The translations under genes and the position numbers were made by a program. A stretch of 64,000 nt of DNA from the NCBI GenBank assembly GCA_910579155.1, contig CAJTTS010000001.1, forward strand, positions 154,469-218,468, written 5' to 3'. Each line of letters starts with the position of its first letter. The first letter of the stretch is position 1. This stretch comes from an uncultured Oscillospiraceae bacterium (GTDB lineage: Bacteria; Bacillota_A; Clostridia; Oscillospirales; Oscillospiraceae). The notes below the pieces were generated by a model. The model made no database searches and was not told the DNA's origin. It worked only from the letters and a program-made list of their open reading frames with translations. Shown piece after piece: positions 9,123 to 17,376 of this stretch.

Positions 9123-10283
9123 TTATTCGGGATAACGCGTTCGTAGGGCGTAGCCAGGTTGTACTTCCAGCCACCAGCGAAAGTATTGCCCTCCCCAAAT
9201 AGCCTTATTGTGGCTACCACTCTCTGTGACTTTGATAGAGTCATCAGTCTTATCTATCACGACTACTACATGACCACCGCTATCGTTGTCATACCGAATT
9301 AAATCACCAACTCGAATTTGAGTCCAATCAGGTTTGACAATATGCTTCCAAGGCAGGTTGCCAAAAATCGTGTCAGAACAGAGTGTTGCCCACCCAGCGC
9401 AATAAGTGCTACTAACACCATATGGCCCACCACTATTGGATATGAAAGGTGCCGGGTATGGCGTATTAGTGGGATAAGTCTCCTTTAATGCCACAATAGC
9501 AGCCCGCACATTTTCCTCCGTCAGCGGCTTCCCATCGGCGGTAGTATAGCCGTTGTCAGTGGGATAAGGGCTCGGATCGGGCGTCGGGGAGGGCGTGGGC
9601 TGCACCGTGGGTTCCGTCCCGTCCAGCACGTTGCGGTCAAAGCGGGCCAGCATGGCCGCCACCTCCGCCCGGGTGATGGTGCCCAGCGGATTGATCGTGG
9701 TTGCCGACGTGCCCTCCATGATCCCCATGGGCCAGGCCCAGCCCAGCATGGCCTCCTCGGCCTCATGGTAGATGGGGCCGAAGCCTGCCGTGGAGTAGCG
9801 GCCCCAGTCCATATCGGTGAAGGGGGATCGTTCCACGGCGGCAGGGTCAGCAGTAGCCTTGCCCAGCGATTGGGCAAAGCGGTACAGCATGACGCAGAAC
9901 TCCGCCCGCCGGACATTTTCGTTGGGGTACAGCAGCCCCCGCTCCAGGTTGACGCTGGGGAAAATCTTGTTCTGATAGGCCCAGACCACGCCGGGTTCGT
10001 ACCAGCTCCCGGCGACAGCATCGGCATAGGGGGCGGCTCCCGCCACGGGCGGGCTTCCCGCATAGCGGTACAGCACCGTGGCCAGCATGGCCCGGCTCAT
10101 CTCGGTAGATGGCCCAAAGGTGTCGCTGCCGGTGCCATTGAACAGCCCCCGCTCAGTGACATACTGGATATCGTCTGCCGCCCAGTAGCCGGCAGGCACA
10201 TCCCGGTAGGCCGCAAATGCCGGAATGGCTAAAGACACAGCCGCCACAGCGCACAGCAGCACGCTTATCATCCTTTTCCTCAT
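9123..10283 (-). CDS. SLH-domain surface protein with C-terminal CHAP/amidase-like domain
   Basis: 386 residues. A signal peptide (MRKRMISVLLCAVAAVSLA... AFA) is followed by three S-layer homology repeats (about residues 25-220, for example FGPSTEMSRAMLATVLYRYAG and ITRAEVAAMLARF), which bind secondary cell-wall polymer. A Pro/Thr linker (PTPSPTPDPSPYPT) leads to a C-terminal domain. There YCAGWA, GDLIRYDNDSGGHVVVVI and ESGSHN resemble the Cys and His of CHAP/NlpC-type cysteine peptidases, so a peptidoglycan or peptide hydrolase role is likely but unproven. An ATG at 10304 is in frame, but AAAGGAG just after it serves the ATG at 10283. A strong promoter lies upstream. Confidence 0.8.
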   Translation of the reverse strand: MRKRMISVLLCAVAAVSLAIPAFAAYRDVPAGYWAADDIQYVTERGLFNGTGSDTFGPSTEMSRAMLATVLYRYAGSPPVAGAAPYADAVAGSWYEPGVVWAYQNKIFPSVNLERGLLYPNENVRRAEFCVMLYRFAQSLGKATADPAAVERSPFTDMDWGRYSTAGFGPIYHEAEEAMLGWAWPMGIMEGTSATTINPLGTITRAEVAAMLARFDRNVLDGTEPTVQPTPSPTPDPSPYPTDNGYTTADGKPLTEENVRAAIVALKETYPTNTPYPAPFISNSGGPYGVSSTYCAGWATLCSDTIFGNLPWKHIVKPDWTQIRVGDLIRYDNDSGGHVVVVIDKTDDSIKVTESGSHNKAIWGGQYFRWWLEVQPGYALRTRYPE

Positions 10284-10319
10284 GGTCTCACGCTCCTTTG
10301 CCATTTCTTTTCTGATTCG

Positions 10320-10348
10320 AGCATAATCCCACGCGGTGAAATTGTCAA
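10320..10348 (-). promoter_or_regulatory. Sigma-A promoter for the SLH gene
   Basis: On the minus strand there is a consensus -35 TTGACA (10343-10348), a 17-base spacer and -10 TATGCT (10320-10325). The -10 lies about 36 bases upstream of the SLH start codon. No other gene lies between. Confidence 0.75.
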
Positions 10349-10425
10349 AGGATTATTTTATTTCCCTGCGCCGATAAATTGATTTGGCGTTCTCACCTTC
10401 TCCATTTTTGCAGATTCAGAGTTTT

Positions 10426-11241
10426 TCAGGCACTTTTCTCCACGGCTTGCACGCAAATTCTTTTTGCGGGCTGGTTGGCCAGACAGGTGGTAAGGGTGAT
10501 GCGGTTGTCCACCGTCCCCTGGAGATAACTCCAGTCGTTGTTGGCGATGGTCTTCACCATAGTCACTTGATAGGTGCGGGTGCCGTAGATGGTGGTGTAG
10601 GTAATGATATCGCCAGGCTTGAGATCCTTGATGGCGCCGATGTTATACCGGGCCCCCCGGTTGTGGCCGCACACCCCGACGTTCCCCAGCCAGCCGGAGG
10701 TGGAACTATAGTGGCCCAGGCCCTTGGCCATGCTGTCAGTAGTCTCGCCCTCCCATACCTTCACGCTGATACCCAGCTTGGGGATCTTCACCGTGCCGAT
10801 GCTGCCGTCTTTGTAGGCCATACCGGACACGCTGGTGTAACCGGGCTGCTGAATGGGAGGCGTGGTGGTGACCGGCCCGGAGCCGTCGGAGCCGTCGATG
10901 ACCAGCTCGGTAAGGGGGCCGCCGCCCCCGCCGCCGATCCCGTAGCTGCCGGAGTCGCCCACCACAGCCCCCTGGAGCCCGGGCAGGATGGTACGTTCCA
11001 TAATACCCGTCTGAGTGGTGCTGAACCGGCCGTACTCCAGCTCGGGCACCTCGTAGTCCACGGCATTCCTGCCGCCGTAGTTGTACTGGGAGCCGTACAC
11101 GTCCTCATAGCTGGTGCTGCCGTAGTAGTCCTGGGGTGCGGTGGTGGCAAAGCTGTAGTCCGAAGCAAAGGCCGGTGCCGTCAGGGACAGCGCCGCACCT
11201 ACCGCCAGGGCCAGCCCCAGCAGGTTTCTCATCTTTTTCAT
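10426..11241 (-). CDS. Sortase
   Basis: 271 residues: signal peptide, a low-complexity Tyr/Gly-rich linker (about residues 30-150), then a sortase beta-barrel. The catalytic His is in GVCGHNRG, the Cys in ITLTTCLANQ and the Arg in AKRICVQ, so the active site looks intact. It attaches LPxTG-type proteins to the cell wall or joins pilins. The likely substrate is the downstream SpaA-repeat protein ending in LPQTGY. Its ATG overlaps the stop of the upstream surface-protein gene by 4 bases (ATGA), so the two are translationally coupled. The class is uncertain; the short barrel resembles class D/E more than class B. Confidence 0.85.
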   Translation of the reverse strand: MKKMRNLLGLALAVGAALSLTAPAFASDYSFATTAPQDYYGSTSYEDVYGSQYNYGGRNAVDYEVPELEYGRFSTTQTGIMERTILPGLQGAVVGDSGSYGIGGGGGGPLTELVIDGSDGSGPVTTTPPIQQPGYTSVSGMAYKDGSIGTVKIPKLGISVKVWEGETTDSMAKGLGHYSSTSGWLGNVGVCGHNRGARYNIGAIKDLKPGDIITYTTIYGTRTYQVTMVKTIANNDWSYLQGTVDNRITLTTCLANQPAKRICVQAVEKSA

Positions 11242-12167
11242 GTTCCGTTCTCCTCCTGTTCGTCGTCAGTTTCCCCGTCCTCGGAGCGCAGCGACTTGAC
11301 CTCCCGGCGGGACAGGATCAGCAGCACCGTCAGCACCACCGCCGTGATGACGCCCGCTCCGCCCAGCACATTGCGCAGGAAATTGGGGGAGAACACCACC
11401 CGCTGGAGCAGGTTAGGCTGTTCCGACCCGGGATCGGGGCTGGGTTCCGGCTCGTACTCCTTGCCCAGGTAGGTCACCTGGTAGGTAACGCTCTCCACCC
11501 CCTCGTGGGTGACCTCACCCACATAGTTGGCGGTGGTGACATACCCGGTGGCGGCTTTGTAGTAGCTCTTGCCGCTGTAGGTGGCCACCGCCTGGTAGGA
11601 GCAGGGGGCCATCACATCCCCCACCACATCGGCGCCGATGACCTGCCACTCCACGTTGGACAGGTTCAGCGTCACCCCGTTCTTTGTCGTGGTGGCCGGC
11701 ACGTAGGACATATCGTTGCGGTCCAGCGGGCCGATGGTCTTGGTGGCGGTCACCGTACTGCTGCCGGTGGTATAACCCGCCGCCTGGGTGTTGATGCTGG
11801 TGTGATCCAGGGCCAGGGTGCCCGCCCAGGTGCCGTCGTCATACTCCATGGTGGGGGCCAGCTGCTCCAGGATCACATCCAAGTTTTTCTTGGCTGTCTC
11901 CACCGTCACCGTCTCGGTGTGGAACTGCCGCTCGGCCACCTGATTTTCCTGCTTCACGATGTCCGCATAGGTATAGAGAAAGCCCTCCAGCTGGAAGGGC
12001 TCCTCGATCAGCGTCTGGGCGTCCACCTCGGGGGAAACGGTATAGGTCTTAACCACCTGCTGGCTACCGTTGAGGTTCTGCACCACTGTGCTGGTGGGCA
12101 CCTCCAGGGCGTTGGCACTCATGGTCAGCGCCGCCGTCAGCAACAGGCAAAGGCAAATCTTTTTCAT
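11238..12167 (-). CDS. Membrane-anchored surface protein of unknown function
   Basis: 309 residues. A signal peptide (MKKICLCLLLTAALTMSANA) is followed by a beta-rich extracytoplasmic region (about residues 25-255) with a YxGKxYY / YLGKEYEPEPSPDPG element. A single transmembrane helix (about 270-292) and a short acidic cytoplasmic tail end the protein. A TTG at 12176 is in frame, but AAAGGAG at 12180-12186 is spaced for the ATG at 12167. It overlaps the sortase gene by 4 bases and is probably expressed with it. Function unknown; a partner or scaffold for the sortase/adhesin system is a contextual guess. Confidence 0.7.
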   Translation of the reverse strand: MKKICLCLLLTAALTMSANALEVPTSTVVQNLNGSQQVVKTYTVSPEVDAQTLIEEPFQLEGFLYTYADIVKQENQVAERQFHTETVTVETAKKNLDVILEQLAPTMEYDDGTWAGTLALDHTSINTQAAGYTTGSSTVTATKTIGPLDRNDMSYVPATTTKNGVTLNLSNVEWQVIGADVVGDVMAPCSYQAVATYSGKSYYKAATGYVTTANYVGEVTHEGVESVTYQVTYLGKEYEPEPSPDPGSEQPNLLQRVVFSPNFLRNVLGGAGVITAVVLTVLLILSRREVKSLRSEDGETDDEQEENGT

Positions 12168-12253
12168 TGGGTTCAAATGCTCCTTTCATCAAATTGGGCG
12201 CTGGGATATCCGGGCACACCCCACGGGGGGGCCGCGAATGGGCGTATGTCGGT

Positions 12254-12646
12254 TCACGGCTTTTCCTCCTTCACGATGTACTCCATTGCCAGCTCCGGCT
12301 GCTCCCGCAACCGGGCCAGGATGTTGAGGGACTGTTCCAGGGCCTGCATGGTGTCCCGGCTCTGCCGCTTGATAAAGCCATGGAGCAGGATGACCTCCCC
12401 ATTGGGCCGGATGGTAAAGATGACCCGCACCAGCACGCGGCCCCGCTCGCGCAGCTCGTAGAGCTCCCGGTACCGCTCCAAGGTGAAGTGCTTGTAGTGG
12501 GGCTCCCGGAGGTTGGCCCGCGGTGTGGTGGGCAGGACGATGAGCTGACGGATCAGCTTGTCCCGCAGCCGGGGCTCCAGGCCGTCGATGAACTGGGCCA
12601 CGGGCGCGGCCCGCTCCGGGGGTGTGTAGACTTTGATACCCTTCAT
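12254..12646 (-). CDS. RelE/HigB-like (Gp49-type) toxin-family protein
   Basis: 130 residues with the Gp49/HigB-like signature: YRELYELRERGRVLVRVIFT followed by the strand and turn VILLHGFIKRQSRDT. Family members are ribosome-associated mRNA interferases and are usually followed by an HTH antitoxin. No HTH gene is visible downstream, since the next 80 bases are non-coding, or immediately upstream. It is therefore an orphan copy, either a domesticated ICE gene or one with a distant antitoxin. Confidence 0.7.
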   Translation of the reverse strand: MKGIKVYTPPERAAPVAQFIDGLEPRLRDKLIRQLIVLPTTPRANLREPHYKHFTLERYRELYELRERGRVLVRVIFTIRPNGEVILLHGFIKRQSRDTMQALEQSLNILARLREQPELAMEYIVKEEKP

Positions 12647-12650
12647 GATC

Positions 12651-13085
12651 TCACCTCCTCCACCGGCGGCGCGTCATCAGCAGCCGCTCATAGCGCAGGG
12701 TTTTCGATGCCCGCTTCCTACCGGTATCCACAGGGTCGGCACGGGCCCATCCCGCCGCACGCAGGGCGGAATCCGGCCTGTCCGCCGGTAGGAAGGCGAT
12801 GATCCGCCAGTAGCCCAGGGCCTGGGCCGCCCGGGCCGCCGCGCCGTAGAGCATCCCATAGGCGGTTCGGCCCCCGGTGGTGTAAATGCGGTCAATTTGC
12901 AGGGTTTGGCTGTCGTCCCGGCAGCGCCCCACGATGGCCGCGCCCACCAGTTCCCCATCCAGGGCACATCCCACGGAGAATTTGCAGCCCCGCATGGGCC
13001 GGTACTGACGGATGCGCCCCGCCAAATAGTCGTTGGCCTCTTGCAGCGAGGCCGGGACAATATAAATCGTGTTGTCCTGTGCCAT
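12651..13085 (-). CDS. XF1762-like / GNAT-fold ICE protein
   Basis: 144 residues similar to the XF1762 family of small GNAT-fold proteins carried on ICEs and phages. Recognised elements are DRIYTTGGRTAYGMLYGAA, ARAAQALGYWRIIAFLPA and SALRAAGW. The acetyl-CoA loop is not canonical, so activity is uncertain. An upstream TTG at 13094 is in frame, but AGGAGG at 13095-13100 fits the ATG at 13085. It ends 4 bases before the HigB-like start, in a compact minus-strand run. Confidence 0.65.
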   Translation of the reverse strand: MAQDNTIYIVPASLQEANDYLAGRIRQYRPMRGCKFSVGCALDGELVGAAIVGRCRDDSQTLQIDRIYTTGGRTAYGMLYGAAARAAQALGYWRIIAFLPADRPDSALRAAGWARADPVDTGRKRASKTLRYERLLMTRRRWRR

Positions 13086-13090
13086 CGGGT

Positions 13091-13480
13091 TCAACCTCCT
13101 ATCTCATTCAGGCGTTTCAAGTGGGCCAGAAAGCCGTCCGCGAACGCCTCGGCAAAGGCCGGACTGCCGCTGAGCCACCAAACCGGGTCGGGCAGGGTGC
13201 GGTAGATGCTGTCGTATTGCAGACAGATCATCAGAAACTTCCCATGGGGATCGCCGGTGTCCGCGCCATCCACCAGGGGTGTGATAGCGGCCTTGACCGC
13301 CTGGGCATCGTCCTGGTGGTAGTCGCACAGGTCGTCATAGAACTGTCCGGCGAAGATGCAGCAGAACACCGCCATGGCGTCCCGCTCCACCGAGCCGTCC
13401 GCCGTGGCCAGCCCCATCCGCCGCAGGCGATCCAGCGCCGAGCTATCAAAGGGGCTGCGGGTGGGTCGATTGTTTCTCAT
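13091..13480 (-). CDS. Hypothetical ICE protein
   Basis: 129 residues, soluble, mostly helical. It has an acidic centre (FAGQFYDDLCDYHQDDAQAV) and a C-terminal helix FAEAFADGFLAHLKRLNEIGG. No family was recognised. It sits between the par genes and the XF1762-like gene on the same strand; its last codons supply the ribosome binding region of the next gene. The operon position suggests a maintenance or accessory role. Confidence 0.65.
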   Translation of the reverse strand: MRNNRPTRSPFDSSALDRLRRMGLATADGSVERDAMAVFCCIFAGQFYDDLCDYHQDDAQAVKAAITPLVDGADTGDPHGKFLMICLQYDSIYRTLPDPVWWLSGSPAFAEAFADGFLAHLKRLNEIGG

Positions 13481-13506
13481 ATTGTGTGTTTCCTCCTTTT
13501 GGGCGT

Positions 13507-13544
13507 AAGAAAAGCCTGACGCTTTGCAGCGCCAAGCTTTTCTT
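13507..13544 (-). terminator. Terminator after parB
   Basis: An imperfect inverted repeat, AAAAGC-TG-CGCT against AGCG-CA-GCTTTT with a TTGC loop, followed on the minus strand by TTTTCTT. It lies 15 bases beyond the parB stop. Confidence 0.6.
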
Positions 13545-13558
13545 TAAATTTATTCCAT

Positions 13559-14530
13559 TTAGCTGACCCGTTCCCGTAAGAACTCCAGAAATAGGGCCTC
13601 GATCTCCTTGTCGCTGCGCCCGTCCAGATAGGGGGCAAACTGCTTGCGGTCAAAGGTTATTTTCTTGGGCAGGGATGCACGATGCTTTTCAGCCCGGTTT
13701 CGGGCCTCCCGCCATGCCTCGTACATATCCTGACACTTGGCGGAAGGGGGCGGGCACTTGGAAGCGATATACTTCATGGTGGCCTTGTTGAGCGGATAAC
13801 TCTCATTGCGGCACATCTCAATGAACGCCTGCTGGGATTCCGGGTCATAGTCCGCCATCATATCGGCGCAGGCCAGGTTCAGCTGCTTCGGGGCTGTCTC
13901 CAGGATGCTGGCCAGCTCCGGGATGAGATAGGTAAGTTTGACCGCCTTACGAATTTCGTACTCGGTGACACCGAAGAACTCTGCCACCAGTGCGCGGGCA
14001 TTGTACCTTTGGCGAGAATCGCCAAAGGTCTCTCCAGCGGCGTTTCTCTGACCATTCCTGTTCTTGGCATCTAACAATGCTTTATATGCCTTACCCCGTA
14101 CAATGATAGACAGATCCTGACGGTGGATCAGATTAGTAGATGTGGCGATGACGACTGCCCGGGCATCGTCCGCCTCCACAACCTCGGCGGGGATCTCTGA
14201 CCATCCGGCCAGCCGGGCAGCGGTGGTACGGTTATGCCCCGCCAAAATCTCATAGCGATCTTCCCCAGGGATGGGCCGCACGATAATGCGAACCATCAGC
14301 CCATCCTCGGCAAGCTGCCCCGCAAGGGCTTGGAGCTGCGACGGGGTATAGGGACGAAAGCCAATGTCTGCGGTGAAGAATGGTGTGAGCTTGTCCAGCG
14401 GTAAATTACAAATTTGGGCGTTCACCGCAGGCGGCGCCTCCTGGAACAACTTTGCGTAGGCTTCGTCCGAGGCCTGAAGCTCGGATGCCTGCTGCGTGGC
14501 GGACATCCGACGTTTCAGCAGGTCGTCCAT
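13559..14530 (-). CDS. ParB/Spo0J-family partition protein
   Basis: 323 residues. The N-terminal nuclease-like ParB domain (about residues 45-150) contains RPYTPSQLQALAGQLAEDGL, the phosphate-binding LAGHNRTTAARLAGW motif (G-x-N-R) and TNLIHRQDLS. A KorB/ParB-type HTH follows (about 170-230), then a basic C-terminus. It binds centromere-like sites and works with ParA to segregate or maintain the excised ICE. The start ATG was chosen for its AAAAAGG box overlapping the parA stop; longer in-frame readings run through the parA gene out of frame and are not real. It begins 7 bases after parA ends, so parA-parB form an operon. Confidence 0.85.
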   Translation of the reverse strand: MDDLLKRRMSATQQASELQASDEAYAKLFQEAPPAVNAQICNLPLDKLTPFFTADIGFRPYTPSQLQALAGQLAEDGLMVRIIVRPIPGEDRYEILAGHNRTTAARLAGWSEIPAEVVEADDARAVVIATSTNLIHRQDLSIIVRGKAYKALLDAKNRNGQRNAAGETFGDSRQRYNARALVAEFFGVTEYEIRKAVKLTYLIPELASILETAPKQLNLACADMMADYDPESQQAFIEMCRNESYPLNKATMKYIASKCPPPSAKCQDMYEAWREARNRAEKHRASLPKKITFDRKQFAPYLDGRSDKEIEALFLEFLRERVS

Positions 14531-14537
14531 TGCCTTT

Positions 14538-15362
14538 TTAGCCAAGGGCCAGCACCTCCTCCGCCAGACTGCGGTAAGATTCGGCGGCGGCGTTTTTGGG
14601 GGCGTACTCGAAAATGCTCTGCCCCGCCGCTGGGCACTCCGCCACTTTGATGGAATACTCGATGGGCCGCTGGAACACGTGGAACGCCTCACCATAGACT
14701 TCGCCCACGCTGGCCTTGACACTCTGGCACAGCTGGGGACGGGATTGGTACATAGTCAACAGGATTCCCGCAATCTTGAGGTTGGGATTGAATTTGGTCT
14801 GCACCGATTTGACCAGCTCCAGCACATCGGGGATTCCCTCGCTGGCCAGAAAGTGAGCCTGTACCGGGATAATGCAGTAGTCCGAGGCCGCCAGGGCGTT
14901 GACGGTCAAAAGTTCGTGTTTCAATCCGCAGTCAATTATGATATAATCATATTGGTCTTGCAGTTGCTCCAGCAACACAGACATGACCTTCTCGCAGGCC
15001 CGGTTTACCTCGCCCACGGCATTGTATTGAGATAGCTGCATCACTTGAAGCCGTGCGGCGGCGTCAGCCAGCCGGCGGTTAGCCGGAAGCAGGTCGAGGC
15101 CGCTGTCCGTATGTATGATGGTTCGGCCAAGGTGCAGTTCCAGATCCTCCGGATAGTCGATGGCAGCCAGCAGAAGATTCGCCAAGGTGCGGGATTGCTC
15201 TACCGGGATATAGCCCAATGAAGCTGTGAGATTGCCCTGGGGATCATTATCGCACAATAGCACTCGCTTTTTCTCAGAAACAAGCGCCATTCCTAAGTTA
15301 AGGGCAGTTGTGGTTTTACCTACACCACCCTTGGAGTTTGTAATCGAAATAATTGAAGTCAT
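14538..15362 (-). CDS. ParA/Soj-family partition ATPase
   Basis: 274 residues. It has the deviant Walker A SKGGVGKTTTALNLG at residues 9-23, the A' motif LLCDNDPQGN, and the Walker B-like DYIIIDCG. This is a typical ParA of ICEs and low-copy plasmids, driving ATP-dependent segregation with ParB. Reading starts at the ATG with AGGAGGTTAGT just upstream; the longer upstream extension lacks a ribosome binding site. First gene of the minus-strand par operon, whose promoter must lie in 15363-15550. Confidence 0.9.
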   Translation of the reverse strand: MTSIISITNSKGGVGKTTTALNLGMALVSEKKRVLLCDNDPQGNLTASLGYIPVEQSRTLANLLLAAIDYPEDLELHLGRTIIHTDSGLDLLPANRRLADAAARLQVMQLSQYNAVGEVNRACEKVMSVLLEQLQDQYDYIIIDCGLKHELLTVNALAASDYCIIPVQAHFLASEGIPDVLELVKSVQTKFNPNLKIAGILLTMYQSRPQLCQSVKASVGEVYGEAFHVFQRPIEYSIKVAECPAAGQSIFEYAPKNAAAESYRSLAEEVLALG

Positions 15363-15553
15363 ACTAACCTCCTTGTCCGTATATGGGTATAAAACCAGGT
15401 GCCTTGGGCCTGTATCGCAAGGCATTCATATACGGGAAAACAAGGAATTCGCAATAGCCCTTTGATCTGTTGCGAAATATGTTGCAAAACCAAATAATTC
15501 GAAATCAGGAATTGGTTGTGGCGCAACTGGTTGGAGACATTTGTGACTAAATC
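15363..15553. promoter_or_regulatory. Non-coding region upstream of parA
   Basis: No gene seen. AT-rich compared with its surroundings, with short inverted repeats (TTCGCAA near 15450 and TTGCGAA near 15472, and further ATTCGAAAT/GGAATT motifs). It must hold the parA promoter and could hold a parS-like centromere or integrase arm sites, since it lies between parA and the att site. Confidence 0.35.
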
Positions 15554-15599
15554 CTTCACACGCAAGAGGTCACAGATTCGAGTTCTGTAGTCTCCACCA
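15554..15599 (+). repeat. tRNA-Val(CAC) 3'-end copy, probable ICE attachment site
   Basis: The 46 bases read as the 3' part of a tRNA: anticodon loop TTCACAC with anticodon CAC, right anticodon stem GCAAG, variable loop AGGTC, T-stem ACAGA/TCTGT around TTCGAGT, acceptor strand AGTCTCC, A73 and CCA. The 5' half of the tRNA is absent: upstream bases do not pair with GCAAG and there is no D-arm. Such a half-tRNA is what is left at the far att site after an element integrates into a tRNA 3' end. The ICE would lie to the left; the integrase stump to the right may belong to a tandem element. Confidence 0.75.
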
Positions 15600-15603
15600 T
15601 AGA

Positions 15604-15640
15604 AGCTCCCAAAATCGCAAGGTTTTGGGAGCTTTTCTTT
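15604..15640 (+). terminator. Rho-independent terminator downstream of the tRNA-like sequence
   Basis: AGCTCCCAAAA (15604-15614) pairs with TTTTGGGAGCT (15623-15633), followed by TTTCTTT. It lies 4 bases after the CCA, as expected for the terminator of the original tRNA gene. Confidence 0.75.
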
Positions 15641-15719
15641 CGTTTTCTCGTCTAAAAGTTCAGGCTATAGGGTGTGTCCCGCAGATGTCCCGCAGGAGGC
15701 CCCCGTATTCCTTGGGCCG

Positions 15720-16469
15720 TCAGCCAGCCTTGGGAGCCTGGAAAATCGCCGTGTCCACCACGTCCCCCAGCCGCGCCATATCGCCTTGGAGGATATGGCC
15801 GTACACGTTGAGCGTGGTAGAAACATCGCTGTGCCCCAGCCATGCCTGGATATCCTTCGCGTCACAACCGCCCTTGCGGAGCGTGTTCACCGCGCTGTGC
15901 CGCAGGTCGTGGAAGCGGATAATGGGCACATCGTTTGCCACCAGCACCCGCCGGAAGTGGTGGGTCACAAAATCCGGGTCAATGGGGGTGCCGTCCGGCT
16001 TCACGCAGATATACCCGCTGTCGGTGTAGTCCCGGCCAAACAGCCTCTTGTTTTCCTCCTGGCGTTCCCTGACGCTTCCCAGGTACTCCCGCATGGAGGC
16101 CGTCAGGGGCAGTACCCGGTTGCTGGTGGCCGTCTTGGTGCTGTCCGAGTATAACACCCTGCCATTGGCTTTCACCGCCGTGTGGCAGATGTGGAGCGTC
16201 CCCGCTTCCATATCCACCGCGTCCCAGCGGAGGCCGCACACTTCCGAGCGGCGCAGACCGTAGGCGATACCCAGCATCAGCACCGTTTCCAGGGGGTCGC
16301 CCCGGAACAACTGCAAAAGGCCCTGCAACTGTCCCGGGGTGCAAGCCGTGGCCCCGGTGTACTTCTGCTTGGCGGGCAGCTCGACTTGCGCGGAGGGGTT
16401 AAAAGCAATCAGCCCCAGGCGAACCGCGTAATCCAGGCACTTGTGGATATTAGCGTGGTGCTTGCGCAC
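15720..16469 (-). pseudogene. Tyrosine recombinase/integrase, N-terminally truncated
   Basis: 249 residues. The C-terminal catalytic domain is complete: Arg in YGLRRSEVCGLRW, His-x-x-Arg in FHDLRHSAVNTL, the LGHSDVSTTLNVYGH box with His and the nucleophile Tyr. The N-terminal arm-binding domain and the start of the core-binding domain are missing. The frame opens into unrelated sequence around 16500-16540 with only a GTG at 16469 available. Full-length relatives are near 380 residues. The 3' end lies 120 bases from the tRNA 3'-end att site, the usual int-att arrangement. Probably inactive by truncation; an internal-start product is possible. Confidence 0.75.
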
Positions 16470-16499
16470 CGTGTTCGGGGAGTATCCTGCTGTAAAATC

Positions 16500-16800
16500 G
16501 AACCTCTGCCCTGCCCTAAAAATTGGGTAAAAAAGTGATGAGCGGGCAGTTCAAATCTCGCTTGGAATGGGACAAAAATCCATTCCGCGAACACGGGGCC
16601 ACACGGCCTCAACGCCGCGTTTCGGGTTGCGGGAGGTAGTACATCTGCCACCCAGCCCGCAGGGTGGGCACAAACGGCCTTACAACGCGAAACACGGGTC
16701 GACCGGGTTTGAGCTGCTCTGGAGAGAGAACTTTGCCCCGATGACGGTGGACTTCTGGCCCTAAATAACCACTGGATTCTCCTTGTTTTGCTCAACTGAT
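16500..16800. other. Non-coding junction segment
   Basis: No supportable gene. The only plus-strand ORF here (16567-16764) has no family features, no clear ribosome binding site and atypical composition. The segment marks the point where the integrase reading frame is lost and is probably a deletion junction. Confidence 0.4.
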
Positions 16801-16807
16801 TCGCACC

Positions 16808-17212
16808 TCACGCTGGCATCTGCTCCGCGGCGGAGGGTTTTACTTGTTCCCCTTCGTCTTGTTCATAGATTACCCCGCCGCCTCGCGAAGGGGTGCGCCC
16901 CCAGGAGACGGGGAGCGGTGGCTGCTCCAGGATGAAGTAGGCGTTGCTGGTCTGCCGGACGCTGCCGTTGGGACGATACTGGTATCGCTTCACCCGCCGG
17001 ATGAACCCTTTCTGCTCCAACGCGGCGGTGGCCTCCCGCGCCGCAGTCTCGGAGCAGTGACAGTTCGCCGCGATGGTTTTCATAGATGGCCAGCACTTTC
17101 CCTTCTGCCCTGCGCTGCTCACCAGGAAGCTATATACTGTGAACTGGATGGGCGTCAGGTGGTAACTGAATAGCGCGTTGCTGAGTTTGAAAAAGCGTTC
17201 TCCTAAAATCAT
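16808..17212 (-). CDS. Helix-turn-helix protein of a mobile element
   Basis: 134 residues. The N-terminus ERFFKLSNALFSYHLTPIQFTVYSFL and the winged-helix segment CWPSMKTIAANCHCSETAAREATAALEQKGFIRRV match the HTH proteins encoded near the integrase and replication region of Clostridial ICEs. The tail is Pro/Gly rich. It is probably a DNA-binding regulator or replication accessory. It lies upstream of the truncated integrase on the same strand and belongs to that element stump. Confidence 0.75.
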   Translation of the reverse strand: MILGERFFKLSNALFSYHLTPIQFTVYSFLVSSAGQKGKCWPSMKTIAANCHCSETAAREATAALEQKGFIRRVKRYQYRPNGSVRQTSNAYFILEQPPLPVSWGRTPSRGGGVIYEQDEGEQVKPSAAEQMPA

Positions 17213-17376
17213 CGTACCTCCTAATTCTTGAAATTCGCTGGTGACTTTTTCTTACCTGCGCTATAGACTTATCCTACCATCCTTTCTCATTTGTCGCCGC
17301 TACAAGTGCAACAGATTCTGGAAGCATCGTCAAGTCACATTATAAATATTTTATCATCATGTCTATTGGAGGATCC

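Noticed and set aside
16567..16764. 65-codon plus-strand ORF
   Set aside because: No ribosome binding site, no family resemblance, lies in a deletion junction.
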